Below are positions 42,599-51,416 of a DNA stretch of 64,000 nt, one piece after another (positions within the stretch are counted from its first letter, which is position 1; each line of letters begins with the position of its first letter). Source of the DNA: SIG575 sp964474295 (GTDB lineage: Bacteria > Bacillota > Clostridia > Oscillospirales > Acutalibacteraceae); NCBI GenBank assembly GCA_964474295.1, contig CAYYRN010000003.1, positions 1 to 64,000 of the forward strand. Reading direction: 5' to 3'. The notes beneath the pieces were generated by a model, which made no database searches, was not told the origin of the DNA, and saw only the letters and a list, made by a program, of their open reading frames with translations. The position numbers and the translations under genes were made by a program.

Positions 42599-44365
42599 AT
42601 GAGCGACAAAAAAGCCAAGCTTACAGATAAAGTCAAATCATTGTTTACCGAAATCAAAACCCATTGGGATACTCCTGTCGAGGGCAGATATGTTCCTTAT
42701 AAGGAATATAAGGACATAGTTTTTGCCGTGGGCAGTAACTATGCGGGCAAAAAAACGTTGGAGTATATCAGCTTTGCGGCTTCGTGCTACCTGATTATGC
42801 ATCACTACAATTTGCCGTATCTTACTTTTTCCGTTATCAATATCATCAATATGCCGCTGAACTATATTTCCGCCCTTATATGGTGGTTTGTTTGCGACAA
42901 TTTGGGATTTCTTCCGAAAAAGACGGAGCGTAAGCTCAACGCCGTATACATCGGTATGATGGCATTCGGCTTGTCGTGTATTTTCTTTGACTGGTCACAA
43001 TTGTTTAACCAAACGAGTACCTTTATTACATACCTTAACGGACTTGAGGGTATGACTGCGGCATCCTGTTTCAAAGTTTTCGGCACCCATTTTCTGTACA
43101 CAGGCTGGGTGGGTGCGAGAAACATTTTCTGGCGTAAAAAGCTTATTCCGAAATACGGCAGATATAAGTATTCGCTTTACTGCGATGTTGTGCCGAAATG
43201 CGTTATGGTTGTGCTTATCGGTTGGCTGCCTGTTTACAACATTTCGGATGTTGCCACAAGAGTTTGGGTTGCAAACCTTATGTTTGCCATTTACAACATT
43301 TTCGGCTTTGACAATCATCTTGAAACCTGCACAAAAAGTATCAGCCCGAATTTGCGTGAAAGGATACTTGTCAGAAGCTATCCTATAAAAATTTCACACA
43401 TTTTCAATTCGATTCTTGCAATAATCCTGCCCGTTATCATAGGTATGCTCCGCTACGAATGGGCGGACATCAATATGTTCAGATATGTAATACCCATTAC
43501 ATTTGTTGCCGCCGCAACGTGTACGATGATTTTTGCCGGCAAGGTCAAGGAGCGTATTCCGCAGCCGCCGATTGAAAAGAAGGTTCAGATTAAATTCTGG
43601 GACGGTATGTTCGGTGTGCTTAAAAACAAATATCTGCTTATAAACACAATAGTGGGACTTATCGACTCTCTCGGCAACGGTATGCTGCCGTTTGTTACAA
43701 TACTTTATTTGTATACGTTCCGTTTAAGCGGTCTGCCTTACAGCCTTATTGTTGCGTTAATTTCATTTGCCGGCACACCGCCCGATTTGTTTTCACCTTA
43801 TTTCCTCAAACGCTTTTCTTACAAGCAGATTATGATTTTCTATCAGCTCAGCCGAGCCATAGGCAATGCCGCAATAGTGTGTGCGATATGGTTCTGCGGC
43901 GAAAACCTTGTTCTTTGCGGCTCGATATGTATTGTTGTACTGTTCTTTATGGAAATGACAAAAACAGTTCCCACAACTGCGGGCCACGATATGAACGTGC
44001 GTATAGGCGATTATCAAATGTATCTTTCCGGCGAACGTCTTGAAAATTTCGCAAGTGTTTTCGGCTGGTTCACAGGGCCTATTACAAACTTCGTAGGACT
44101 TCTTATTCCTCTGTTCCTTCTTCAATACGGCTTCAACAGCAATTGGGATGTTCTGTTTGTGGACGCTTCGAGAAGAAGCATAATCGCAATTCCGATTATT
44201 GTTGATATTATAGGCTATGTGCTTATGACAATTCCGTACATTTTCTGGGATTATGATTCAAAGAAGCAGAATATGGTTATGGAAGTTTTGAAACGCCGTG
44301 CGGAAGTTACCGAAAAGAACGCAAAAGAGGAAGGCGTTTCGCTTTCCGGCGGATACAAAGGTTAA
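42599..44365 (+). CDS. MFS transporter, possibly GPH-type
   Basis: A 588-residue protein with about 12 membrane segments. The build with paired loops, PIEKKVQIKFWDGMFGVLKNKYLLINT near the middle and IGDYQMYLSGERLENFA in the second half, recalls the glycoside-pentoside-hexuronide group. A longer soluble N-terminus (about 45 residues) and C-terminal tail are present. GAGGAGG precedes the ATG. It is followed by a membrane leucine-rich repeat protein. Substrate unknown. Confidence 0.7.
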   Translation: MSDKKAKLTDKVKSLFTEIKTHWDTPVEGRYVPYKEYKDIVFAVGSNYAGKKTLEYISFAASCYLIMHHYNLPYLTFSVINIINMPLNYISALIWWFVCDNLGFLPKKTERKLNAVYIGMMAFGLSCIFFDWSQLFNQTSTFITYLNGLEGMTAASCFKVFGTHFLYTGWVGARNIFWRKKLIPKYGRYKYSLYCDVVPKCVMVVLIGWLPVYNISDVATRVWVANLMFAIYNIFGFDNHLETCTKSISPNLRERILVRSYPIKISHIFNSILAIILPVIIGMLRYEWADINMFRYVIPITFVAAATCTMIFAGKVKERIPQPPIEKKVQIKFWDGMFGVLKNKYLLINTIVGLIDSLGNGMLPFVTILYLYTFRLSGLPYSLIVALISFAGTPPDLFSPYFLKRFSYKQIMIFYQLSRAIGNAAIVCAIWFCGENLVLCGSICIVVLFFMEMTKTVPTTAGHDMNVRIGDYQMYLSGERLENFASVFGWFTGPITNFVGLLIPLFLLQYGFNSNWDVLFVDASRRSIIAIPIIVDIIGYVLMTIPYIFWDYDSKKQNMVMEVLKRRAEVTEKNAKEEGVSLSGGYKG

Positions 44366-44381
44366 AGCGGGGGTGAATTTG

Positions 44382-45602
44382 ATGAAGACAAAAGAAAAAA
44401 ATGTAAATAATCTTTCACAAGAAGAGCCTGTCATGCTTGACATTCCCGAAGATGAAATATGGACTTATCAGGTTGAAGGTCTTGCACCGCCGCACATCAA
44501 CAAACCGTATAAGCATTACACCTTGAAAAAAATAATTTTCACCGTAACGATTATTATTGCGGTTTCGCTTTCGTGTTATTTCAGCATAAGAACGGTTCAA
44601 AAGGACGTATTTGAATATAACGATGCTTCAAACGGAACATATCAGCTTTCAAAATTCAGCAACACGGGTTACATAACGGAGCTTGATATCGATTATGTTA
44701 CAAGCATTGAATATGACGAAAACAATCACAACCCCGAAACAAACTTCAAAATTGTGGAGGACAAAACTAAGAGGGTAACGGAAATAAGGGAATATGCCCT
44801 CAACTGCGATAACAATGTTGAGGTTATAAGAATAGGTGCCGAGGTGTCGAAAATCGACGGAAAGGCTTTCTATTCCTGTTGGAAATTGCAAAAAATCGAA
44901 GTTGACGAAAACAACCCTTATTATTGTGACGTTGACGGTGTTCTTTACAGCAAGGATAAAAAAGAAATTATCTGCTGTCCTTGTGACAGAGATGCGTATC
45001 TTTGCGAAAAATACGGTTACAGCCAGTATGACGAAAACGGCGATTGGAAAGAACCGGAGGGCGAGGAATACGAAAAGTACAGAAAAGATGTTATGACGTA
45101 CATCGTCCCCTCAACGGTTGAAAAAATCGGTGAGCTTGCTTTTAACTATGCTTACTTGAAGGATGTATATTTGCCGGAGTCGCTCAAAACAATCGAAACA
45201 CTCGGCTTTTTCAAAGCGACATCACTCGAAAACGTTTATTCGTATAAGGGCGAAAATGTCGGCGGCAGATTCACTTCGCAGGACAAATTCGATGAGGTTT
45301 ACCTGTCTTTCCCCGAAGGACTTGAATATATAGGCTCGGATGCGTTCAGCTACAATCAAGCCATGAACTACGTTTACATTCCGAAAAGCGTAAAATTTAT
45401 CGGACATCACGCATTTTGGGACACGGTTTACAAAGAAAGCGGAGAGCTTAAAGGCGTGAGCGTAATTAATACAGAGCTTAGCGAAGAAGAATTTTCGCAA
45501 AAAACGGAAACGGGCGACCAGTGGAGACCGCAGTACGATTATATGCTGTTTAAAAAGAGCATCGGTGTGGAATATTCGGCACAAAGAAAAAACATTAACT
45601 AA
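44382..45602 (+). CDS. Membrane-anchored BspA-type leucine-rich repeat protein
   Basis: A 406-residue protein. Residues 1-50 are cytoplasmic, about 52-72 a membrane segment (IIFTVTIIIAVSLSCYFSI), and the rest outside. Leucine-rich repeats of the BspA kind appear from about 155 (EVIRIGAEVSKIDGKAFYSC) through VPSTVEKIGELAFNYAYL to GLEYIGSDAFSYNQAMNYVYI. ATG 44382 has GGGGG at eight bases. It probably forms an outside ligand-binding face in the same operon as the transporter. Confidence 0.75.
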   Translation: MKTKEKNVNNLSQEEPVMLDIPEDEIWTYQVEGLAPPHINKPYKHYTLKKIIFTVTIIIAVSLSCYFSIRTVQKDVFEYNDASNGTYQLSKFSNTGYITELDIDYVTSIEYDENNHNPETNFKIVEDKTKRVTEIREYALNCDNNVEVIRIGAEVSKIDGKAFYSCWKLQKIEVDENNPYYCDVDGVLYSKDKKEIICCPCDRDAYLCEKYGYSQYDENGDWKEPEGEEYEKYRKDVMTYIVPSTVEKIGELAFNYAYLKDVYLPESLKTIETLGFFKATSLENVYSYKGENVGGRFTSQDKFDEVYLSFPEGLEYIGSDAFSYNQAMNYVYIPKSVKFIGHHAFWDTVYKESGELKGVSVINTELSEEEFSQKTETGDQWRPQYDYMLFKKSIGVEYSAQRKNIN

Positions 45603-45611
45603 ATGAAAACA

Positions 45612-45647
45612 CGGAGCTGTAAAAAACGTAAGTTTTTTACAGCTCCG
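45612..45647. terminator. Bidirectional terminator
   Basis: CGGAGCTGTAAAAAAC, loop GTAA, then the full complement, flanked by CTTTT on the plus side. It ends the LRR operon and lies downstream of the 38-residue peptide gene on the other strand. Confidence 0.85.
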
Positions 45648-45668
45648 CTTTTAATTAATTTTTTGCCG

Positions 45669-45785
45669 TCAGATGGGCATAATTCCCATGATCCAATTAA
45701 AAATGCTGGATACTATTTCCTGAGCGTTGATGCTTGCGCCTGCCCATTCAAGAATGTTTTTTACAAGGTCAAAAATCATTTCCAT
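45669..45785 (-). CDS. 38-residue amphipathic peptide
   Basis: ATG 45785 lies eight bases after AAAGGAG and opens a 38-residue frame ending TGA 45669: MEMIFDLVKNILEWAG, then ASINAQEIVSSIF, then NWIMGIMPI. The helix has one hydrophobic and one charged face. It has its own promoter (45829-45857) and shares a terminator with the neighbour. This short gene is easily missed. I know no family; the build would suit a membrane-acting, signalling or toxin-type peptide. Confidence 0.6.
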   Translation of the reverse strand: MEMIFDLVKNILEWAGASINAQEIVSSIFNWIMGIMPI

Positions 45786-45828
45786 AATCGAATCTCCTTT
45801 CATAATTTATTTTGTTCTCTCTGATGTT

Positions 45829-45857
45829 AGAATAACATATAAATCATTAAATAACAA
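45829..45857 (-). promoter_or_regulatory. Promoter of the 38-residue peptide gene
   Basis: Minus strand TTGTTA (45852-45857), 17 bases, TATTCT (45829-45834), 44 bases before the ATG. Confidence 0.5.
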
Positions 45858-45878
45858 TACAAAAATAATTAAGAATAA

Positions 45879-48452
45879 TTAATCTTGTAAGTCTTGAATT
45901 AATTCAATGCCCTCCGGCACGCTGAACCTTACTGACTGTACGCCGTCTGTACATTTTACTTCGACCGAAATTCTGCCGTTTTTGACTTTTATGCTGCCTT
46001 TTACGTTCAGTTCGGGAATTTTTGCGGGCGAAATAATTACCTTTTCAAAGCCGCAGGAATTTTCGGGTTGTCTTATGCCGAGGATATATTTGAATAAGTA
46101 TTCGCAAACGGCACCGAACATCGGGTGCGAGTGGGAATCGCAGCCGTCCCAGTTTTCCCACAAGGTGGTTGCTCCCTGTTTTTTCATATTGAAAAACGAA
46201 TTTTCTTTTTCGTTTGTAAGCAGTCGGAACGCAAGCTCACCGTAGCCGTGCTCAAACAGCACACGGGTCAGCACGTCCGTTCCGAAAATTCCCGTGTCAT
46301 ATGTTGCGATGCCGGAATATTTTTTTACGAGATTTTCGAGCGTTCTTTCATCTCCGAGCTTTAAGTCAACGGCAAAAGCGTCAGCTCCCTGCACACCGCC
46401 GAGGAACGAGCCTGTGTTTTCATCGAAAAATTCCCGTACAAAAGCGTCTTTTACAAAGGAAAGCTTGCTTTTCAGCAGGGCAGTGTCGGTTTCCTTGCCG
46501 AGCTTTTCGGAAAATTCGGCAGCAATTTGCAAAGTTTTAATTAAAAAGTAAGTGTTTACGAATTTTTCGGGTATTTCGATTTTGTTGTTAGGTGTACACC
46601 AATCGCCCAAACACCATCCTTTTTCTTCTTCACGCACTACGATTCCGTTTTCGGAATGGTTTTCCATATACGAAATGTAAGAAAGGATTGCGGGATAGTA
46701 TTTTTCAATTACGGAAAAGTCACCGTAAAATTTCACGAAATTGTAAGGAACAATCGCTATTGCACCGCCCCAACCTCCGGGGCCTCCGCCTCCGCCGTAA
46801 AACGGTGCGGTGTGCTGAACGTGACCGTTATAAATATCCTGACAGTCGGCAATGTCGCAAATCCATTTTTTGTAAAGCTTTTCGGCATCAAAGGCGGTCA
46901 TCACCGCTGCGGAACACAATTGACCGTCGCCTGTATATCCGAGCCGTTCTCTGTGCGGACAATCCGACGGAACGAATGAGTGAATGTTGTTGCTTTGCGT
47001 TGCAACATACGCATCAAACAGCCAATTGAGTGTTTCGTTGTTTGAAGAAAATTCGGCTGTACATTCAACATCCGAGTTCAAAATGTCAAAGCTAATCAGC
47101 TCGGCGTTGCCGTCAACTTCGACATATCTGCCTGCACGCCAGGTGAACGTTGTTGTAAGCGGACAGTTGTTTTGACCGTTGATGAAAAGGTCGCATTGCT
47201 TTCGCTTTTCACCGCCTGTCGAACGCAGCCACATAGTGTTGTCGGGGTTTAATTTTTCACAGTAAGAAACGCTTGCTTCTTCACCGTATTTTGCATTTTC
47301 ATCAAATTTGATTATACCGAGGCCCGAAACATTTTTGCCTATGTCATACATCTTTTTGCCGTCTTTTTCAAAAAGCAGCCGAGGTTTAATCGATGCCTTT
47401 ATCTTGTCACCCGGAAAATTCTGTTTTTGCAAAATTGTCAGCGGTTTTTCGACTTCTTCGGGATTGAGCCAATTTTCATTTTCAAAGTCAACCGAATGAA
47501 TGTTTTCGTCAAACAGACGTGCGTCCACGGTTTCGTTAAAATATATATTGGTTCTTTTTATATAACTTTCGGTATATTTTTCGCTGCCGTCGGAAACAAT
47601 AATTTTTTCGTCCCCGTCTTTATCGGTAAGCGATATTTTTATACAGTATTTTATTTTGCCGTAGGGAGGTACTTTTTCGGCGGGCTGTTCACACTGACCG
47701 TACCATCCGTTTCCCATATGGAAAGAAAAAACATTTTTTCCGTTTTTTATCAAATCCGATACGTCATATTCGAGAAAATAACATCTGTGCGTCATAGTGT
47801 CGAAAATAGGATAAGAGGCACCCGATAAATCACGTTTTTCGTAGTTTGTCCAGGCGGGAATGAATTTATAATCCGTAAGTCTTTTTCCGTTGAAAAACGG
47901 CTCGCAAAATCCGAGAGAAACGAATTGAATTTTCGCACTTTTTATGTTTTCGCAGTTAAAGGCTTTGCGAACAAAAGCGGCTTGTACCTTTTTATCGAAT
48001 CCGTACCATTTACATTCATCGAAAATTAAATCACGAACCATCGGAACAAAAGAAAATTCGCCGTTGCTTCTTTCAACTCCGTCAACGCAGAAACCCGATT
48101 TTTCATAAAAACCGACAGCGTATGTTTGAGCGTTTACCGTTATTCTTTCGGCTCTCAGCTTTTTTGCTTCTTCAATCATTTTTGAAAGAAGTTTTTTGCC
48201 CAAGCCTGTTTTTCTTGCACTTTTTTCAATAGCAATGTGACCGAAATGAACACTGCCGTCTTTGTTCGGCGTAATTCTTCCCGTGCCGACCGGCAAAGAG
48301 TTTTCTTTGGTGAGAATATGGAGTGATTCCGAATCAAGCAAATCAAATTCGGTACTTTCTTTAATTTGCTGCTCCACGCAAAAAACTTTTCTGCGTATTT
48401 CTTTGCACATACTTAAATCTTCGTCAGACGAAGCTCTGAAAAATTCAACCAT
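45879..48452 (-). CDS. GNAT acetyltransferase fused to GH78 alpha-L-rhamnosidase
   Basis: An 857-residue two-part protein. Residues 1-145 are a GNAT N-acetyltransferase (RRKVFCVEQQIKESTEFDLLD, HIAIEKSARKTGLGKKLL, YEKSGF). Residues about 150-857 are a family 78 rhamnosidase with a beta N-part (NGKRLTDYKFIPAWTNYEKR), the catalytic (alpha/alpha)6 barrel (SDCPHRERLGYTGDGQL, GGWGGAIAIVPYNFVKFYGD) and ATTLWENWDGCDSHSHPMFG near the end. No signal peptide is visible, so it acts inside. ATG 48452 with GGAGG is chosen over an unsupported extension. The fusion is unusual; each domain is complete. Confidence 0.85.
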   Translation of the reverse strand: MVEFFRASSDEDLSMCKEIRRKVFCVEQQIKESTEFDLLDSESLHILTKENSLPVGTGRITPNKDGSVHFGHIAIEKSARKTGLGKKLLSKMIEEAKKLRAERITVNAQTYAVGFYEKSGFCVDGVERSNGEFSFVPMVRDLIFDECKWYGFDKKVQAAFVRKAFNCENIKSAKIQFVSLGFCEPFFNGKRLTDYKFIPAWTNYEKRDLSGASYPIFDTMTHRCYFLEYDVSDLIKNGKNVFSFHMGNGWYGQCEQPAEKVPPYGKIKYCIKISLTDKDGDEKIIVSDGSEKYTESYIKRTNIYFNETVDARLFDENIHSVDFENENWLNPEEVEKPLTILQKQNFPGDKIKASIKPRLLFEKDGKKMYDIGKNVSGLGIIKFDENAKYGEEASVSYCEKLNPDNTMWLRSTGGEKRKQCDLFINGQNNCPLTTTFTWRAGRYVEVDGNAELISFDILNSDVECTAEFSSNNETLNWLFDAYVATQSNNIHSFVPSDCPHRERLGYTGDGQLCSAAVMTAFDAEKLYKKWICDIADCQDIYNGHVQHTAPFYGGGGGPGGWGGAIAIVPYNFVKFYGDFSVIEKYYPAILSYISYMENHSENGIVVREEEKGWCLGDWCTPNNKIEIPEKFVNTYFLIKTLQIAAEFSEKLGKETDTALLKSKLSFVKDAFVREFFDENTGSFLGGVQGADAFAVDLKLGDERTLENLVKKYSGIATYDTGIFGTDVLTRVLFEHGYGELAFRLLTNEKENSFFNMKKQGATTLWENWDGCDSHSHPMFGAVCEYLFKYILGIRQPENSCGFEKVIISPAKIPELNVKGSIKVKNGRISVEVKCTDGVQSVRFSVPEGIELIQDLQD

Positions 48453-48474
48453 AAAACGACCTCCTTGTTTTTGT

Positions 48475-48503
48475 ATTGTATCATAAAGGTAAAACACAAT
48501 CAA
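48475..48503 (-). promoter_or_regulatory. Promoter of the GNAT-GH78 gene
   Basis: Minus strand TTGATT (48498-48503), 17 bases, TACAAT (48475-48480), 22 bases before the ATG. Confidence 0.6.
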
Positions 48504-48633
48504 GCCGTAACGGACAAAGACATTAACATATATTGAAAAAATTTGCATTAATATTTTCGCTTTGTCTGCACAAATTATTATTGCGGCGGAGCAAACGTCT
48601 TTCGGCACTATTTGTCGAAAGGTTATGATTAAG

Positions 48634-49854
48634 ATGCGAAAGTTTTTCAGAATTCTGTCTTTGATATGTCTTTTGTTTTCAACATCGGTTTTTATTCTGG
48701 CAGGATATACGCAAATAGCGATTCCCGACAGAATAACTACGGTAAGAGAATTGAAAAGCACGAAAATTTTTCAGTATATACCGTCACAAAGGGTGAAGAC
48801 TGCCGATGCCGACGGCGAAGCGTCGGAGGATTACGAGCTGAATGTCAACCTTTTTAAAATTATACCGCTGAGGAAAACAAAAGTTACCGTCGGAAAAAGA
48901 CGGTACGTTACACTGTGCGGTGACGTTTACGGCATTAAACTTTATTCAAGCGGAGTTGTCGTGATTTCAACGGAAGATATCGAAAGCGAAAACGGCTTTG
49001 AAAATCCCGGAAAAAAAGCCGGAATAAAATCGGGAGACATTATCAAAAAAATAGATAATAAAAAAGTTAATTCCAACAAAGAGGTTTCTGAAATTTGTAA
49101 AAAAAGCAACGGAAAAAAGCTTACATTTACAATAGAAAGAAACGGAAAAAACGTTACGGCAATTTTGCAAACCGTCAAAGAAAAATCAAGCGGAATTTTT
49201 AAGGCGGGTCTGTGGGTGCGTGACAGCACCGCAGGCATAGGAACGATGACGTTTTTTGACAGAGAAACGGGAATTTTCGCATCTCTCGGCCATGCTATAT
49301 GCGACGTTGATACCGAAACTGTACTGCCGCTCAGCGAAGGGGTTGCGTTGGAAGCGAAAATCCTCGGCTGTTCGCAGGGAACCGATACCGATGCAGGTGA
49401 ACTGACCGGTGCGTTCACGTCAAAGGAAATCGGTGAATTGTATCTCAATTCGGAGTGCGGTGTTTACGGAAGGCTTTACGGTTATGATGACAATGCCGAG
49501 CTTATGCCCGTTGCCACCTCGGCAGAGGTGAAAACAGGCAAAGCGCAAATTTTGTGTACGGTTGACTCAACGGGCAGAAAATATTATGATGTTGAAATAA
49601 CAAAAATTATCGATACCAAAAGCAATCAAAAAAATATGACCGTTAAAATAACCGATGAAAGACTGCTGAAAATTACCGGAGGTATAGTTCAGGGGATGAG
49701 TGGAACGCCACTTATACAAAACGGTATGTTTGTAGGAGCGATAACCCATGTCTTTGTCGGTACACCAAAGGAAGGGTATGCTATTTTTGCCGAAAATATG
49801 GTTGCTGCCGCCGATGAAGTGAAAGCTAATTTGGAAGGTCAAAAAGCTTCGTGA
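48634..49854 (+). CDS. spoIVB: SpoIVB sporulation serine peptidase
   Basis: A 406-residue S55 peptidase with an N-terminal membrane segment (about 5-25), a PDZ domain (about 115-190, KKAGIKSGDIIKKIDNK) and the protease part with SLGHAICDVDTETV (His), VKITDERLLKITGGIVQGMSGTPLIQNG (Asp and Ser). It is made in the forespore and triggers SpoIVFB activation of sigma-K. It proves a spore-forming background. Two ATGs are possible (48625, 48634); I prefer 48634 for spacing from AAAGG. It is not next to spo0A, its usual neighbour. Confidence 0.92.
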   Translation: MRKFFRILSLICLLFSTSVFILAGYTQIAIPDRITTVRELKSTKIFQYIPSQRVKTADADGEASEDYELNVNLFKIIPLRKTKVTVGKRRYVTLCGDVYGIKLYSSGVVVISTEDIESENGFENPGKKAGIKSGDIIKKIDNKKVNSNKEVSEICKKSNGKKLTFTIERNGKNVTAILQTVKEKSSGIFKAGLWVRDSTAGIGTMTFFDRETGIFASLGHAICDVDTETVLPLSEGVALEAKILGCSQGTDTDAGELTGAFTSKEIGELYLNSECGVYGRLYGYDDNAELMPVATSAEVKTGKAQILCTVDSTGRKYYDVEITKIIDTKSNQKNMTVKITDERLLKITGGIVQGMSGTPLIQNGMFVGAITHVFVGTPKEGYAIFAENMVAAADEVKANLEGQKAS

Positions 49855-49886
49855 TTTTTGACAAGATGCCGCTTTCGCAAAACGAA

Positions 49887-49924
49887 AACCGAGGTGTAAA
49901 AACGCAAGTTTTTACGCCTCGGTT
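49887..49924 (+). terminator. Terminator after spoIVB
   Basis: AACCGAGGTGTAAAAAC, loop GCAA, then the matching arm GTTTTTACGCCTCGGTT. It resembles hairpins at 16791, 45612 and 56141. Confidence 0.75.
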
Positions 49925-49953
49925 CAGTTAAAGCTAAAAAAGCGGAACGAATT

Positions 49954-51321
49954 TTAATTTTCAATATGTTTTAAGGTCAAATCCACGCAGTCGGTGATTT
50001 TAACTTTTTCAAAGCCTAAAACAGATGTGTTTATCGTGTTCTCAATCGGCTTTTTCCAAACCTCGTCTATATTTTCTATGCCGTTTCTCATTCCGAGAAC
50101 GGAACCGACCGTGGCACCGTTGCAGTCGGTGTCAAAGCAGGCTTCGACAGCCATACATATCGATTTGCCGAAATTTCCCTCGCCGTAAAGAAGTGAAGCG
50201 GCTACAATCATTGCATTGGGTATTGTGTGACACCAGCCGTAACCTGTATATTCATCATACGCATTATGAATTTTTTCAAAAACTTCTTTTTGCGAAATTC
50301 CGTTTTTGTAGCAGGATACGATATCCGAAATTGCCTCATAAAGACGTGAAGTGTGCGGTATTTGTGCGAGTGCGGAAAGTATAATGTCTTCAATGCTGTC
50401 CGTCACGGCGGCAGACGAAATCATAGCGGAAGCAAACATTTCACCGTAAATGCCGTTTTTTATGTGCGAAATGCAGGCATCTCTGAATGCCATTTCGGCG
50501 GCACTTTCCGGCTTGCCCGGATTGATGTAGCCGAAATAATCGCCTCTTATCTGTGCACCTATCCACTCACGGCACGGGTTTTTATACACAGCACAGGCGG
50601 GCGGCAAAAATCCGTTTGCATAGTTTATGAAAGCAATTCTTTCTGCGGTAAAATACGAATCGACGGACTGATACTTCAGCCAAGCGTTTGCAACATCGCA
50701 GGAGGTAAAGTCTTTGCCGTATTTTTCTATTATCTGTTGATAAAGAACCATATAATTCGTGTCGTCGTCAACAGGCATACCGTGTACCGTGTCGGCATAG
50801 CATTTGTTTTTGAGATTGAATTTGTATTTTTCACACATTTTCTCTGTGATATCGGTTTTGCTTATGTATCTGTACATCGGCAGATTTTCGCTTTCTTCAA
50901 GAAGCGGCAGCATTTCATTTGAGCGTATACCCTCAACGGGCTTGCCGAGAAGACATCCGCAAACTCTTCCGACCCAAGCACCGTGAATTTTACTTTTGAG
51001 CATAATGTCGTCGGGGAAATTTTTTTCAAATTCGTAAGGCTTTCTTAAAGCTTTGATTTCTTCAAGATTTGACGGTTCGGTGTATTTGTATCCCTCTTTT
51101 TTGTCCGAAGTCATAACCGCTTCAAACAGTACGTCGCCTATTTTCTTTTTGACATCACCTTTCGGAAGTCTTTCGGCTGCTTCAAAAATTTCCCTGTATT
51201 TTTCAACGTCAAGTCCTTCTTCCTCCGCTTGCTTAAATTCACTTGCAAGCTCGGCTGTGTAGTGTTCCCAAAATTTTTCGTTTTCGTAATTCGGCTTGAT
51301 TTGTGCAAAATTGTATTCCAT
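49954..51321 (-). CDS. ADP-ribosylglycohydrolase family protein
   Basis: A 455-residue DraG-type hydrolase. Metal motifs: GAWVGRVCGCLLGKPVEG (about 115-132), MPVDDDTNYMVLY and ACFDTDCNGATVGSVLGMRNG near the end. The family removes ADP-ribose from proteins or related molecules; the substrate here is open. A 100-residue helical N-terminal part precedes the fold. ATG 51321 is taken because AGGTG stands before it. Confidence 0.82.
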   Translation of the reverse strand: MEYNFAQIKPNYENEKFWEHYTAELASEFKQAEEEGLDVEKYREIFEAAERLPKGDVKKKIGDVLFEAVMTSDKKEGYKYTEPSNLEEIKALRKPYEFEKNFPDDIMLKSKIHGAWVGRVCGCLLGKPVEGIRSNEMLPLLEESENLPMYRYISKTDITEKMCEKYKFNLKNKCYADTVHGMPVDDDTNYMVLYQQIIEKYGKDFTSCDVANAWLKYQSVDSYFTAERIAFINYANGFLPPACAVYKNPCREWIGAQIRGDYFGYINPGKPESAAEMAFRDACISHIKNGIYGEMFASAMISSAAVTDSIEDIILSALAQIPHTSRLYEAISDIVSCYKNGISQKEVFEKIHNAYDEYTGYGWCHTIPNAMIVAASLLYGEGNFGKSICMAVEACFDTDCNGATVGSVLGMRNGIENIDEVWKKPIENTINTSVLGFEKVKITDCVDLTLKHIEN

Positions 51322-51354
51322 TTTTATCACCTGCTGAAAAAGTTTGTGTTAATA

Positions 51355-51383
51355 ATTGTAACACAATGCTTTCGGCTGTGCAA
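51355..51383 (-). promoter_or_regulatory. Promoter of the ADP-ribosylglycohydrolase gene
   Basis: Minus strand TTGCAC (51378-51383), 17 bases, TACAAT (51355-51360). It directly follows the glmS terminator tail. Confidence 0.55.
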
Positions 51384-51393
51384 TATGTAAAAA

Positions 51394-51416
51394 CCGTTGA
51401 AGGGTTTATTCAACGG
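51394..51416 (-). terminator. Terminator overlapping the glmS stop
   Basis: CCGTTGA pairs with TCAACGG and on the minus strand is followed by TTTTT. The first arm contains the last glmS codons. Confidence 0.75.

Noticed and set aside
48504..48633. Sigma-G promoter before spoIVB
   Set aside because: Several AT-rich stretches resemble half of such a site, but none has both boxes at proper spacing.
48453..48761. N-terminal extension of the GNAT-GH78 protein
   Set aside because: The extra 103 residues have no family match and run through the promoter; ATG 48452 has GGAGG before it.
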